From Micromonospora polyrhachis (GTDB lineage: Bacteria > Actinomycetota > Actinomycetes > Mycobacteriales > Micromonosporaceae): a stretch of 64,000 nt of DNA. The notes beneath the pieces are model-generated. The model was not told the DNA's origin, made no database searches, and saw nothing but the letters and a program-made list of their open reading frames with translations. The DNA lies in the NCBI RefSeq assembly GCF_014203835.1, contig NZ_JACHJW010000001.1:5840501-5904500 (forward strand), given 5' to 3'. Positions 16,795 to 25,358 of the stretch are shown piece by piece (positions within the stretch are counted from its first letter, which is position 1; each line of letters begins with the position of its first letter). Both the position numbers and the translations under genes were made by a program.

Positions 16795-18423
16795 TTACGC
16801 CGAAGCGGTCGCCTTGGCGGTGTCCTTCGGCAGCACCACACTCGAGACGGCCGACTTCTTGTCGTCGCCCATGCAGCCGTTGAGGAAGTCGTCCTCCTTG
16901 ACCCGTACGACCTTGCCTTCCGGGTTGTCGAAGATGAGCTCGTCGCCGTCGCGCCCGATCAGCAGCATCCACTCCTGGGAATCGCCTTCGCCGATCCGCA
17001 CCGGAACGCTGTGCCCCTTGTCGACTGCGGCCACCGAATCCTTGAGGGCGGTCTTCACCGAGTCGTTGTCGCTGCGGTCGACCTCGCGTGCTCCGTACGT
17101 GGTGCCGAGTTCGGACGAGTGCTTGTTGAGCCCGTTGGCCATGCCTTCTGGGTTCTCGGTTGCCATGTCCGACCAGTAGGGGTTGGCCCGAGCACTGATC
17201 CCCCCGGTTGGGTCGCCGTCCGGCTGCTGCGACTGGTCCGAGGTGTTGCCGGTGGTGTTGCCGTTCTGACCGGTGGTGTTGCCAGTGTCGTTGCCGCTCT
17301 TGCCGGTGTTGTTCGGATCCTGCCCGGACGGGTCGGAGCCACCCGGTTGGGAACTCGACGGGCTTGACGAGCCAGCGGGATTCTGACCGCCTTGCGGGGT
17401 CTGCTGGCCCTGGTCGTTGGCGTTCTGGTTGGTCGCGTTCGGATCGGTAGCGTTCTGGTTCTGGTTGTTGTTCTGGTTGTTGTTGTTCTGGTTGTCGGAG
17501 GTTGGCTTGGCGACCGGCGTGATGAGGTTCGGTTGATTGGCGAGCCACTCCGGCGACTTGTTCTTGATCTGTTCGGCGAACTTCCCGACCGCGTCCAGGC
17601 TGTAACCGTTCGCCAATGCCTTGAGCAGGTAGGCCTGGTGCTCCGGTGTGGGTGCGGCGGACAGCAGGGCGCTGAGGCGCGCGTTCTCCTCCGGAGACAG
17701 GTTCTTGCGCAGATCGGCTGCTTTCTTGGCCTCGTCCTCGGTGAGGATGGTCTTGAACTTGCCGCCCTTCGTCGCGGTTGCCAGCAGCACCGCGTTCACC
17801 GCGCCCATGCCCTCGAACCGTTGTGCGACGGCACGCCGCTGCACTTCCTTGAGTTCCTTGATGAGCTTGTCGTTAGCCTTGAGACTGTTCCGGTAGACCT
17901 GCTGGTTGAGCTCGAAGAGGCGGAGTGCCCGTTCGGCCAGGTCCTTCAACTTTTCCCGGCTGTCGGCGGCTGCCGTCTCGTTGTACACGTTGACGAGCCG
18001 GTTGTAGCGGCGCTCATGCTGACCGGCGAGTTCCCGTACCTGCTCCGCGTGTTCGCGCAGCGCTTTCGCCGCCATTCTCATCGCCGGCTGGGTGCGGTCC
18101 ATGAGCTTGCCGGTGGCGCTGACCACCTCGCGAGCCGACAACCCGGCCGAGCTCTCCCACAGTTCGGGCAACCGCTTCCGGGCGATCACTTCGACATTGT
18201 CCACGAGTTTCTCGACCTGCCCGCCGAGCCGACCGAAGGCATCCGCGAGGTCGTCCAGCTGCTTGGGGCGACCCGGCGGACGAACCAGCATCCCTAGAAC
18301 GGTGTAGATGCTGGTCAGCATCGCGTTCCGTCTGGCGGTCAGGTTCGGCCTGGCGGCCTTGAGTTCGGTGGACTGGGCTTCGATGCCCTTGATGATTTCC
18401 TCGAGCTGGGCCTCGGTCGCCAC
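16795..18423 (-). CDS. Type VII-associated helical protein with N/Q-rich linker and degenerate C39-like domain
   Basis: The GTG at 18423 starts 2 nt after the stop of the upstream gene, giving 542 aa. Residues 1-300 are helical and charged (coiled-coil-like EQVRELAGQHERRYNRLVNVYN, LKANDKLIKELKEVQRR), followed by PTPEHQAYLLKALANGYSLD, a motif seen in actinobacterial secreted peptidase-like proteins. Residues 310-420 form a low-complexity N/Q/G/T/S linker. The last 110 residues (SVPVRIG, EWMLLIGRDGDELIFDNPEG, EDDFLNG) resemble the C-terminal half of C39-like papain-fold domains, but the expected catalytic His is replaced in SQEWMLLIG and no catalytic-Cys half is seen. It is probably a pseudoenzyme or binding domain. 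The fold call is from pattern memory. Confidence 0.6.
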   Translation of the reverse strand: MATEAQLEEIIKGIEAQSTELKAARPNLTARRNAMLTSIYTVLGMLVRPPGRPKQLDDLADAFGRLGGQVEKLVDNVEVIARKRLPELWESSAGLSAREVVSATGKLMDRTQPAMRMAAKALREHAEQVRELAGQHERRYNRLVNVYNETAAADSREKLKDLAERALRLFELNQQVYRNSLKANDKLIKELKEVQRRAVAQRFEGMGAVNAVLLATATKGGKFKTILTEDEAKKAADLRKNLSPEENARLSALLSAAPTPEHQAYLLKALANGYSLDAVGKFAEQIKNKSPEWLANQPNLITPVAKPTSDNQNNNNQNNNQNQNATDPNATNQNANDQGQQTPQGGQNPAGSSSPSSSQPGGSDPSGQDPNNTGKSGNDTGNTTGQNGNTTGNTSDQSQQPDGDPTGGISARANPYWSDMATENPEGMANGLNKHSSELGTTYGAREVDRSDNDSVKTALKDSVAAVDKGHSVPVRIGEGDSQEWMLLIGRDGDELIFDNPEGKVVRVKEDDFLNGCMGDDKKSAVSSVVLPKDTAKATASA

Positions 18424-18425
18424 GG

Positions 18426-18740
18426 CTACGACAACTCCCGACCAAGGGCCCGGGTGGCCGCGTTCTCGGTGTCGTCGTAGGAGTTGGCGGCACGCTGTAG
18501 GCCGTCGTGCACCAGCGAGAGTGCTTCCATGTAGACGCCGATTTCGTCGAACCACGCATCCTGCATGCTGACGTACGCCTGGTTAGCCTCGCGTAGGCCG
18601 ATCGCCTGCTGTGGCTCGTTGGTGTCGCCAGCCCAGGCACTGCGGGCCTGGTCGAGTTCGCTCGTGACATCGTTCGCCTGCGAGATGGTCTTACGCAGCT
18701 CCGGCAGGCTCAGGGAGACACTGTCACCGCCCTGTGGCAT
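18426..18740 (-). CDS. WXG100-like/type VII secretion target protein
   Basis: Read from the ATG at 18740, this is a 104-aa all-helical protein: a first helix (LSLPELRKTISQANDVTSELDQARSAW), a turn with SAWAGD in the place of a WxG, a second helix (VSMQDAWFDEIGVYMEALSLVHDGLQ) and a tail with YDDTE matching the YxxxD/E type VII secretion signal. The frame is open further upstream and a GTG start near 18820 is possible. It is coupled, with a 2-bp gap, to the 542-aa gene and may be its secretion partner or chaperone. No ESX ATPase or membrane genes are present in the window. Confidence 0.55.
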   Translation of the reverse strand: MPQGGDSVSLSLPELRKTISQANDVTSELDQARSAWAGDTNEPQQAIGLREANQAYVSMQDAWFDEIGVYMEALSLVHDGLQRAANSYDDTENAATRALGRELS

Positions 18741-18933
18741 CGGCCGCGGTGAAACATCGGTCGGCTGCGCACCGGTTCCGGGATCCGGCGTGCGCGCCTG
18801 TCGCGTTTGGACTGACTCCACGTTGGCACGGTAGCGCACCCGGCCCTGCTCGGGTAGTACGGCGGTCACGGATGTTTGGCGCACTGTGCTACCTCGCGGC
18901 GGCGGCTCGATGCGTGGTTCGACCGGCACGGGT

Positions 18934-18966
18934 GGCTCGGGTCGGGAGTCTGCCCCGACCCGAGCC
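18934..18966. terminator. Hairpin terminator of the M23 peptidase gene
   Basis: GGCTCGGGTCGGG pairs perfectly with CCCGACCCGAGCC across a 7-nt loop, 20 bp after the stop codon of the minus-strand M23 gene. Confidence 0.75.
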
Positions 18967-18985
18967 GATGTGGGCACGTGCCGCG

Positions 18986-20320
18986 TCAGGGGGCCAGGCG
19001 GTAGTCGTTCCAGCCGGGGCCGAGAGGGTACGCCTTGCTGGAGTTGAGCCACCCAGCTCCGGTGCCGGGGTAGCACCAGAGGGTGCCGTCGGTGTTGCGG
19101 GCGAGGATGTCGTCGTTGCCGTCACGGGTGAGGTCACCGATGCCGACGAGTTCGGTGAAGCCGTTCCAGCCGCCGCCAAGGGAATATGCCTTGGTGGAGT
19201 CGAGCCACCCACTACTGCTACCGGGATAGAACATGAGCGTTCCGTCGGCATCCTTGCGGGCGGCGACGTCGACGTGCCCGTCACCATTGAGGTCGCCGAC
19301 GCCGATGACGAAGCTCATGGCGTCCCAGCCGGCACCGAGCGAGCGGGCCTTGGTGGAATCGAGCCACCCAGCGCCGGTTCCGGGATAGAACCAGAGGGTG
19401 CCATTGGTGCGGCGGGCGAGCAGGTCGTTGGTGCCGTCGCCGTTGAAGTCCCCGACCCCCGAGATTCGGTCCATGTCGTTCCAGCCGCCGCTACCCAGGG
19501 GGTACGCCCTGGTGGAGTCGAGCCAGCCGGTGCCGTTGCCGGGATAGAGCCAGAGGCTTCCGTCGGCGTCCTTCCGGGCGATGACGTCGGTGTGCCCGTC
19601 GCTGTTGAGATCGGTGGTGGTGATCAGACCCATGGCGTCCCAGCCGGCACCGAGTGATCGGGCCTTGGTGGAGTCGAGCCAACCATTGCCGCCGGGGTAG
19701 TGCATGAGTTGGTGGTCTGCCCGGACCGCGAGGACGTCGGGTGTGCCGTCTCCGGAGAGGTCGTGCCGTGTGGTGGCCCGCCCGCAGTTCTCACTGGTGA
19801 TATAGCTGCGTGCTGGCAAGTCGACGTAGGTGAAGGACACGCCGTTGAAGACGGCTGGCTGTCGTACGCCGTCGAGCCGTTCCTCGAAGTGGAGGTGGTA
19901 CGACCCGGGCGATCCCACGTCGCTGACCCGGCCGACCTGGTCTCCCATGTTCACCCTGGTGCCGGTCGGCGCCAGGCTGCTGACCTCCATGTGCAGGTAT
20001 CGGGTCGACCAGCCGGCACCGTGGTCGACGATGACATAGGAGACGCCGTCGTTGTAGACGCCGGAGCCGGTGACCGTACCGGATGCGGCGGCGAGCACCG
20101 GTTTGCCCCGGTCGTCTGCCCCGGCACCGTAGTTGAAGTCGATGGCCCAGCCGTGCCCGGAGCGGGTGTTGCCACCCCAGGTTTCGCCACAGGGGAACGG
20201 TGCCTGGAAACCGGGGCGTGCGGCCTGGGCCGGGGACGCGGTGACGACTCCGACCAATGACGTGCTCGCCAGAATCATTGCCGCGCCGAGCGCGACCTTC
20301 CGGAGAAGGTGGATTCGCAT
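18986..20320 (-). CDS. Secreted M23 metallopeptidase with VCBS/FG-GAP repeats
   Basis: The ATG at 20320 follows GAGGAG and begins a clear signal peptide (MRIHLLRKVALGAAMILAS..PAQA|ARPGF), so the longer frame is rejected. The 444-aa protein has an N-terminal M23 (LytM) domain with zinc-ligand motifs SGHGWAIDF (about 62), YLHM (about 108) and YHLHFE (about 140). It is followed by five VCBS/FG-GAP-type units of about 47 residues, each with a D-x-N/S-x-D-G calcium-binding-like loop (DLNSDGHTD, DFNGDGTND, DLNGDGHVD) and a YPG..GWLDSTKA ending. It probably cleaves peptidoglycan cross-bridges or extracellular peptides, with the repeats as a beta-propeller-like binding region. Confidence 0.9.
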   Translation of the reverse strand: MRIHLLRKVALGAAMILASTSLVGVVTASPAQAARPGFQAPFPCGETWGGNTRSGHGWAIDFNYGAGADDRGKPVLAAASGTVTGSGVYNDGVSYVIVDHGAGWSTRYLHMEVSSLAPTGTRVNMGDQVGRVSDVGSPGSYHLHFEERLDGVRQPAVFNGVSFTYVDLPARSYITSENCGRATTRHDLSGDGTPDVLAVRADHQLMHYPGGNGWLDSTKARSLGAGWDAMGLITTTDLNSDGHTDVIARKDADGSLWLYPGNGTGWLDSTRAYPLGSGGWNDMDRISGVGDFNGDGTNDLLARRTNGTLWFYPGTGAGWLDSTKARSLGAGWDAMSFVIGVGDLNGDGHVDVAARKDADGTLMFYPGSSSGWLDSTKAYSLGGGWNGFTELVGIGDLTRDGNDDILARNTDGTLWCYPGTGAGWLNSSKAYPLGPGWNDYRLAP

Positions 20321-20389
20321 CGCTGCTCCTCTCGTTGGGGACTCGGGAAGGCGGCGGCTCCGGCTCCGGCTCCGGCGTTGCCACGGGAA

Positions 20390-20419
20390 GGGGCCGGCGG
20401 AAGCGCCTCCGCCGGCCCC
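20390..20419. terminator. Hairpin terminator (12-bp perfect stem)
   Basis: GGGGCCGGCGGA pairs with TCCGCCGGCCCC across a 6-nt loop. It lies downstream of the minus-strand Ig-like gene remnant and upstream of the M23 gene, so it probably once terminated the former. Confidence 0.7.
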
Positions 20420-20550
20420 AATGCTCAAGCTGAACGATGATCGCGAATACGTAGATCTGTGGGATGTCGTGTTGTCGTCTCTGCTCGCCGCTACCCCCGG
20501 ATCGAGGTCCGAGCAGGATCTGCTCGCCGCCCACCGCCCTGGGTGGTGGT

Positions 20551-20757
20551 TCAGTCCTTCAGGCGGATCGTGACGGTGGCGGTGTCCGTACGACCGTCCT
20601 GACTGAGTCGATAGACGAAACTGTCGGTGAGTCCGTGTGCGGCATCGCGGATGTAGACGATTTCGTACCGGGGGTCGTGGTTGCTGAGGTGGCCGTACCG
20701 GGGCGGGTCGACGATGGTGTCGTTGCCGTAGAGGGATGAACGGGACGATCGGGCGCA
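20551..20757 (-). pseudogene. 3' fragment of an Ig-like (cadherin/Big-type) repeat protein
   Basis: Reading the minus strand up from a TGA at 20551-20553 gives ..GNDTIVDPPRYGHLSNHD, then VYIRDAAHGLTDSFVYRL and DTATVTIRLKD at the C-terminus. This matches the last strands of bacterial Ig-like domains (..PPxHGxLS..GTDSFTYxVTD..TATVTI). The frame runs upstream to a stop near 20825 without ATG or GTG and without a signal peptide, so the 5' part is lost. A terminator hairpin follows at the right place. I infer the remnant of a large secreted repeat protein. Confidence 0.5.
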
Positions 20758-21130
20758 GCCAAAGGCCTTCCGGCGGACCTCGCCGCCTGCGCCGACTCGG
20801 TCAACTGCCCGGGACGTTAACTGTCACAACGCTGAGAGATCGCCATCTGCCCGTGATCTGACAGATACGTTCGGTGATTGACTGTCCGGCTGGTTTCGCG
20901 TTGCACCGCCCCGTGCTCCTCGTTGGAAACCGCGAGGTTCGTGGCCATTGCGGTGACACCGGGAACTAGCCGCCGGTAACGTGATGATCGCGCGAAGTGC
21001 TCCTCGTTCGAGGGGCGGTGGTGACCCTCGTCAGCTGTCTGTCGCGATGGGGTGAAGTGTGCCGCGGACCTAGTCCAGGCCCGGCCAACACGCGTCGAAC
21101 ATCTACCCGAAGCCGGGATTCGGAGGTCCC
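20758..21130. other. Intergenic region upstream of the M15-like gene
   Basis: Apart from the unreadable 5' remains of the Ig-like fragment, I see no coding signal here. The AT-richer stretch at 20815-20885 (GTTAACTGTCACAACG.., GATCTGACAGATACG..TGATTGACTG) is a plausible promoter region, but no consensus is convincing. Confidence 0.4.
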
Positions 21131-21634
21131 ATGTCGTTGATTCGTCGTATCCTCAGCCGCCGGACTCTCGCCGCGCTCGGTGCTGCGCTTCCCGCGTCCC
21201 TCGGGGTCCTCGCCGACGCCAGCCCAGCGCACGCGATCAGCCATACCGAGGCCACGTCCCAACTCCAGGCCGCCGGCATTCCCTGGACCTCCACCGGAGG
21301 CTGCAACGACCAGGAACTGTCGATCTGCACCTCGTTCGAGAGGATCCGACCGGCCGTGATCGCCGGCATCATCACGTTCCAGCAGGCCAGTGGGTGTGCG
21401 GTCGCCATCACGGGAGCCACTGAAACCGGCCACCCGGGCCTCGGCTACAGCCACTCCAACGGCTACAAGGTGGACATCAGACTGAGCGCCTGCGTGCAGG
21501 ACTACATCGCGGCCAACTACACCTACCTCGGCTACATTGCCGGCTTCGGCCACCAGTACGAGTCCCCGGCGGGCAACCTCTACACCAGAGAGAGCAGCCA
21601 CTGGGACATCCTCTACTACACCTGCGGCTGCTGA
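21131..21634 (+). CDS. Small secreted M15-like peptidase (D,D-carboxypeptidase fold)
   Basis: A 167-aa protein with a twin-arginine-flavoured signal peptide (MSLIRRILSRRTLAALGAAL..SPAHA|ISHT). The mature part is a single compact domain. H-SNGYKV-D (HxxxxxxD, about residues 115-122) and SHWDI (about 156-160) match the zinc-ligand spacing of M15/VanY-type peptidases. Six or more cysteines, including a final CGC, suggest disulfides. It probably trims peptidoglycan stem peptides outside the cell. It has no binding module and stands alone, convergent with the two-component pair. Confidence 0.75.
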   Translation: MSLIRRILSRRTLAALGAALPASLGVLADASPAHAISHTEATSQLQAAGIPWTSTGGCNDQELSICTSFERIRPAVIAGIITFQQASGCAVAITGATETGHPGLGYSHSNGYKVDIRLSACVQDYIAANYTYLGYIAGFGHQYESPAGNLYTRESSHWDILYYTCGC

Positions 21635-21661
21635 CCCGGCCGCGAAGCCCACGACGGGCCG

Positions 21662-22312
21662 CTAGATGAGCCCGGCCTCCTGGGCGAGGAGAGCGATCTG
21701 GGTGCGGTTGGTCAGGTCGAGCTTGGTCAGGATGTTCGAGACGTGGGCCTTGGCGGTGGTCAGGCTCATCGCCAGCTCGGTGGCGATGTCGGCGTTGGAG
21801 TGGCCCCGGGCGATGGCGATGACGACATCGCGTTCGCGCGGAGTCAGGGCGGCGAGCGTGGCGCGTGCTCGTTCGTACGACGCTGCGCCGGAGGCCACGT
21901 GTTGCATGAGCCGGCGGGTCACGGCTGGGGACAGGAACGGCTCACCGGCTGACGCCGCCTGGACCGCCTGAACGATCCTGGCCGGTGGGGTGTCCTTGAG
22001 AAGGAACCCGCTGGCACCTACCCGCAGGGCTCGGATGATGTGGTCGTCGGTGTCGAACGTGGTCATCACGATGACCTCCGGTGGCCGAGGACGGCGACGA
22101 ATACGTTCGGTCGCGGCGATGCCGTTCATACCGGGCATCCGGATGTCCATGAGTACGACGTCGGGGGCGTGCCGGTCGACCGCCGCCATCGCCTGCGTGC
22201 CGTCCACCGCCTCGCCGACGACCGTGATGCCGTTCGCGCCGTCGAGCATCATCGCGAGCGCACCACGGACGAGCGGATCGTCGTCGACGATCAGGACCCG
22301 GATCGTTGTCAT
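21662..22312 (-). CDS. NarL/LuxR-type response regulator
   Basis: A 216-aa regulator starting at the ATG at 22312, which overlaps the kinase stop as ATGA. The receiver domain has the acidic pocket VDDDP, the phospho-acceptor Asp in VLMDIRMPG and the switch residues T (VIVMTTF) and K (FLLKDTPP). The C-terminal LuxR helix-turn-helix (LTPRERDVVIAIARGHSNAD..LTTAKAHVSNILTKL) follows. Together with the upstream kinase it forms a complete DesK/NarL-type two-component system. Targets are unknown; the nearby divergent esterase locus is a candidate. Confidence 0.95.
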   Translation of the reverse strand: MTTIRVLIVDDDPLVRGALAMMLDGANGITVVGEAVDGTQAMAAVDRHAPDVVLMDIRMPGMNGIAATERIRRRPRPPEVIVMTTFDTDDHIIRALRVGASGFLLKDTPPARIVQAVQAASAGEPFLSPAVTRRLMQHVASGAASYERARATLAALTPRERDVVIAIARGHSNADIATELAMSLTTAKAHVSNILTKLDLTNRTQIALLAQEAGLI

Positions 22313-23460
22313 GCCGGCCACGGTAGCCAGGCGGAGAGTCGGAACTGCCCGGCGGCGTCGATCTCGTGCTCCAGCCCACCAGCGGATAGCGCCACCCGTT
22401 CCGCCAGACCGATCAGCCCGGTGCCCGATCCCGGGACCGAGGGGCTGCCGGCGACGGTCTGGTTGCGTACCTCAATGGTCAGGCGCGAGCCGGGACCACC
22501 GGTGAGCCGGAGGTGCACCGCTTGCCCGGGGGCGTGCTTGCGGGCGTTGGTGAGCGCCTCCTGGACGATGCGGTACGCGGTGCGACCGATCTGCTGCGGT
22601 GGCTCAGTTGCGGGAAGGGGGTTGTCGACCTGGACGGGTTGGCCGGCGGCGCGTGCCTCCCCGATCAGCCGGGGCAGGTCGCCAAGCGACTTCATCGCCG
22701 GAAGGTCGGCATCAGCGTCGTCGGCGTCGTCACTGCGCAGGAGCGTGATCACCTCGCGGAGTTCCACCAGCGCCTGGTGTGCGCTGTCCCGAATGACGGT
22801 GGCGGCTGCGGCAAGCTGTTGTGGTGCGGCGTCGGGGCGGTATTCGATCGCCCCCGCGTAGGTGGCGAGCAGCGACAGCCGGTGCGCGAGCACGTCGTGC
22901 ATCTCGCGGGCGATCCGGGCCCGTTCGGCCTGCCGGGCCTCGGCGACCTTGTGCTGCTGGTCCTGCTCGGCCCGGCGGGCCCGCTCGCGTAGCGCCGCCA
23001 GCAGCTTGCGCCGGGCCTGCGCCCACGTGCCCCAGCCCAGTAGCGCCGCGTACGCCGCCGTCATGAGCAGTAGCCACCACCGGTAGGGCAGGCCAGCCGG
23101 TGGCCGCCAGAGGCCCTGGACGGCCTGCCCCGCCACACCGGCCGCGGCGACCAGTGCCGCCTGGGGAAACGGCCGCACCCGTGCGGTCTGCAGCGCGGCA
23201 AAACTCGCGACCGGTGTGGCCACCGGGGACACCGCCGCAAGCAGACCGGCCACGACACCGCCCGCGATCGGCTGCCGCACGATCCACGCGGTCACCACCA
23301 GGGACAACGCGGCAGTCACCAGATCAAGCCCGACGAGCGTGGGCGACTCCGAACGGGTCGTCGTCCACACCATCAGACCCACGAGTACGCCGATCGCCAC
23401 CATCGATATCGCCGTCGCGGCGACCCTCGACCGCATGTTCGTCCAGCTCACCGCGTTCAC
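22309..23460 (-). CDS. Sensor histidine kinase (HisKA_3, DesK/NarX-like)
   Basis: The 383-aa kinase has an N-terminal membrane region of about five to six helices (ATAISMVAIGVLVGLMVW, LDLVTAALSLVVTAWIV, GGVVAGLLAAVSPVATPVA, WLLLMTAAYAALLGW), a coiled linker and a HisKA_3 domain with the phospho-acceptor in REMHDVLAHRLS. The HATPase domain has an N-box-like QEALTNARKHAPG and the G-box GSGTGLIGLAERV. There is no extracytoplasmic sensor domain, so it probably senses membrane state or an intramembrane ligand. The ATGA overlap makes translation of the regulator depend on it. Confidence 0.94.
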   Translation of the reverse strand: MNAVSWTNMRSRVAATAISMVAIGVLVGLMVWTTTRSESPTLVGLDLVTAALSLVVTAWIVRQPIAGGVVAGLLAAVSPVATPVASFAALQTARVRPFPQAALVAAAGVAGQAVQGLWRPPAGLPYRWWLLLMTAAYAALLGWGTWAQARRKLLAALRERARRAEQDQQHKVAEARQAERARIAREMHDVLAHRLSLLATYAGAIEYRPDAAPQQLAAAATVIRDSAHQALVELREVITLLRSDDADDADADLPAMKSLGDLPRLIGEARAAGQPVQVDNPLPATEPPQQIGRTAYRIVQEALTNARKHAPGQAVHLRLTGGPGSRLTIEVRNQTVAGSPSVPGSGTGLIGLAERVALSAGGLEHEIDAAGQFRLSAWLPWPA

Positions 23461-23579
23461 CGCCGGAGGCTACCGAGCGGCCGGAGGGTGCGACCACCTA
23501 CTAAAGGAGGGGCCGTCGGTTCTTCCGGGAGGAGCCGGCGGCGCTCGGCGACGGATGTGGGCGGACCCGGACCACCGGC

Positions 23580-24062
23580 ATGCTTCGGCCCATGACACAG
23601 CAAATGAGCGGGATGTTCGTACAACACCGACAGGGCTCGCTTGCCTTCGGAGCGGCAACGTTGCGGACGGGATGGACGTGGCGGCGGGCCGAGATCCGGA
23701 TCGGCGAGCGGGTCTGGACCGTCGGGCCGACCGACCGGCACCGCATCGGTGTCACCGCCCACGCGGGCGACAGTCCGGCCGTACGGCTGCACCCGCAGCA
23801 GTCGCACGTGCCGGGCCCCGGCGGGCCGGTCCGCTGGCATCCCGGACACCGCGGCGGCGAGTTGACCCGCGACGGCTGCCGGATCCGGTTGCGGATACCA
23901 GCCCGTCCCCGGGGGGCGATCCACGTCGACGTGACCGGCGATTGGCCCGACCTCGACCTGGTTGTGCTCACCGCCGTCTTCGCGTTGATGTCCCGACGCC
24001 GGCACCGGACCCTGAGGATCGTGGCGATCGTCGGAGCCACCGGCCATGGCCCGGTGGGGTGA
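23580..24062 (+). CDS. Uncharacterised protein upstream of an esterase
   Basis: A 160-aa protein from the ATG at 23580; a second ATG lies four codons later. The first 125 residues are hydrophilic and beta-rich (GSLAFGAATLRTGWTWRRAEI, GERVWTVG), and the end has one short hydrophobic stretch (DLVVLTAVFALM) before a basic segment. I recognise no family. It ends 6 bp before the esterase start and is probably co-transcribed with it. Coding support is mainly composition, position and absence of a better frame. Confidence 0.5.
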   Translation: MLRPMTQQMSGMFVQHRQGSLAFGAATLRTGWTWRRAEIRIGERVWTVGPTDRHRIGVTAHAGDSPAVRLHPQQSHVPGPGGPVRWHPGHRGGELTRDGCRIRLRIPARPRGAIHVDVTGDWPDLDLVVLTAVFALMSRRRHRTLRIVAIVGATGHGPVG

Positions 24063-24068
24063 ACCACG

Positions 24069-25154
24069 ATGCCCTGGGGTTACCTGACCTCCGTCACCCT
24101 GCCGGCGGTGTGCGTCCTGGCGGTGTTCGCCGCGCGTCGCGCACCGCGACCACTGGCAACCATCTTCTTCTACCTCGGGTTCATCAACGAGCTTCCGATC
24201 TTTGCCGCCTATTTTCTGATCGGCTCCGCCGCGCTGGCAGCCGGGCAAGGTGACCTGGACACCAGCGTCGGTTGGCTCGCGCTCGCGATCAGCCTCCCTA
24301 CGCTGCTCGGGCTCGCCGTCCTCGTCGCCAGGGCGCTGCGGACCGGTCGCGTCCTGACCCGTGCGCTGACCGAGCAGTGGGGTCCGCTCCCTACCCGAGC
24401 CCGGACCCGCGTTTCCGTGCTGCGGATGCTGCTGTGGCCGAACCTGCGCCGCCGGTTCGACGTGCAGCGGACTGCCAACGTCCGGTATGGCGACGCCCAC
24501 CTCCACACCCTCGACCTCTACCGCCGCCGGCACGCTGGTGCGGGAAACCGGCCGGTCTTCATCCATCTGCATGGCGGCGGGTTCGTCGGTGGCCGCAAGA
24601 ACCAGGAGTCCCTGCCGTTGATCTACCAGCTGGCCCGGTCCGGCTGGTGGTGCGTCAGCGCCAACTATCGGCTCAGCCCCGCCGCCAGCCGCGACGACCA
24701 GGTCACCGACGTCAGGGAGATCATTGCCTGGGTACGTGCGCACGCACACCGGTATGGTGCCGACCCGAACAGGATCGTCCTTGCCGGCGGCTCGGCCGGT
24801 GCCCATCTCGCCGCGCGGGCGGTCCTCCCGGAGGCGAGTCCCGGCCTCAAGGCCGTCGTCATGCTCTACGGCGGCTACCCCGACCTCGCCGCGATCGACG
24901 TCTCACCCGGCACGCCACCGTTTCTGATCATGCACGGTACGCACGACACCCTCATGCCGGTCGAGGTCGCCCGCCAGTTCGTCGCGCGGTTGCGTACCCG
25001 CTCGCCCAGCCCGGTCGTCTACGCGGAACTACCCGGCGCTGGACACACCTTCGACATCTTCCACTCCCCGCGCTCCAAGGCGATCGTCGAAGCCACCCAG
25101 GCATTCCTCGACGACGTCGTCCGAGGAGCGGCGCCCGGCTCGTCTAGGTACTGA
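24069..25154 (+). CDS. Alpha/beta hydrolase (carboxylesterase) with N-terminal membrane helices
   Basis: The 361-aa protein has about 100 N-terminal residues with three hydrophobic helices (SVTLPAVCVLAVFAARRA, ATIFFYLGFINELPIFAAYF, LALAISLPTLLGLAVLVARA). The hormone-sensitive-lipase/BD-FAE hydrolase domain follows, with the oxyanion HGGGFVGG (about 167), nucleophile elbow GGSAGAH (about 240), acid residue in HGTHDTLMP (about 298) and His in GAGHTFD (about 325). It probably hydrolyses short-chain esters at the membrane. Membrane-anchored esterases of this layout are common in mycobacteria and relatives. No transcription terminator remains intact downstream, because an IS split the hairpin there. 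Confidence 0.9.
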   Translation: MPWGYLTSVTLPAVCVLAVFAARRAPRPLATIFFYLGFINELPIFAAYFLIGSAALAAGQGDLDTSVGWLALAISLPTLLGLAVLVARALRTGRVLTRALTEQWGPLPTRARTRVSVLRMLLWPNLRRRFDVQRTANVRYGDAHLHTLDLYRRRHAGAGNRPVFIHLHGGGFVGGRKNQESLPLIYQLARSGWWCVSANYRLSPAASRDDQVTDVREIIAWVRAHAHRYGADPNRIVLAGGSAGAHLAARAVLPEASPGLKAVVMLYGGYPDLAAIDVSPGTPPFLIMHGTHDTLMPVEVARQFVARLRTRSPSPVVYAELPGAGHTFDIFHSPRSKAIVEATQAFLDDVVRGAAPGSSRY

Positions 25155-25333
25155 CTCGCGGATCTTGGTGGTTGGGAAGGCGCGTAGCCAGTCGAGGGCC
25201 GCGCCCAGGTCCAGGGGCGGCCTGGAGATGTGCGCCACTTGTCCTAGCTGGTCGCCAGGCCAGAACGATCCGGCGGGGGTTAATCCAGCAGATCCTGATG
25301 ATCATGCCCGCCAGGGGGTGACTGCTCCACTGC

Positions 25334-25358
25334 TTTGTGAACATCTGTTGCTGTCAGG
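25334..25358. repeat. Left half of an interrupted hairpin, ending in the target duplication CAGG
   Basis: TTTGTGAACATCTGTTGCTG (25334-25353) is the exact reverse complement of 27290-27309 on the far side of the IS. The last four bases, CAGG (25355-25358), recur directly at 27285-27288. Joining the two halves restores a 20-bp perfect stem with a 6-nt loop. Confidence 0.8.

Noticed and set aside
17392-18297. 301-aa plus-strand frame opposite the N/Q-rich linker protein
   Set aside because: It is the antisense of a low-complexity region, rich in Val/Leu/Gly runs such as VLVVVLVVVV. The minus strand shows coherent helical domains.
20966-21652. 228-aa minus-strand frame opposite the M15-like gene
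   Set aside because: The plus strand has a signal peptide and zinc-ligand motifs. The minus frame has no motif and unlikely composition.
25144-25344. Minus-strand 66-aa ORF between the esterase and the IS
   Set aside because: It overlaps the esterase end and the interrupted hairpin and has no recognisable domain. I considered a transposase remnant but found no motif.
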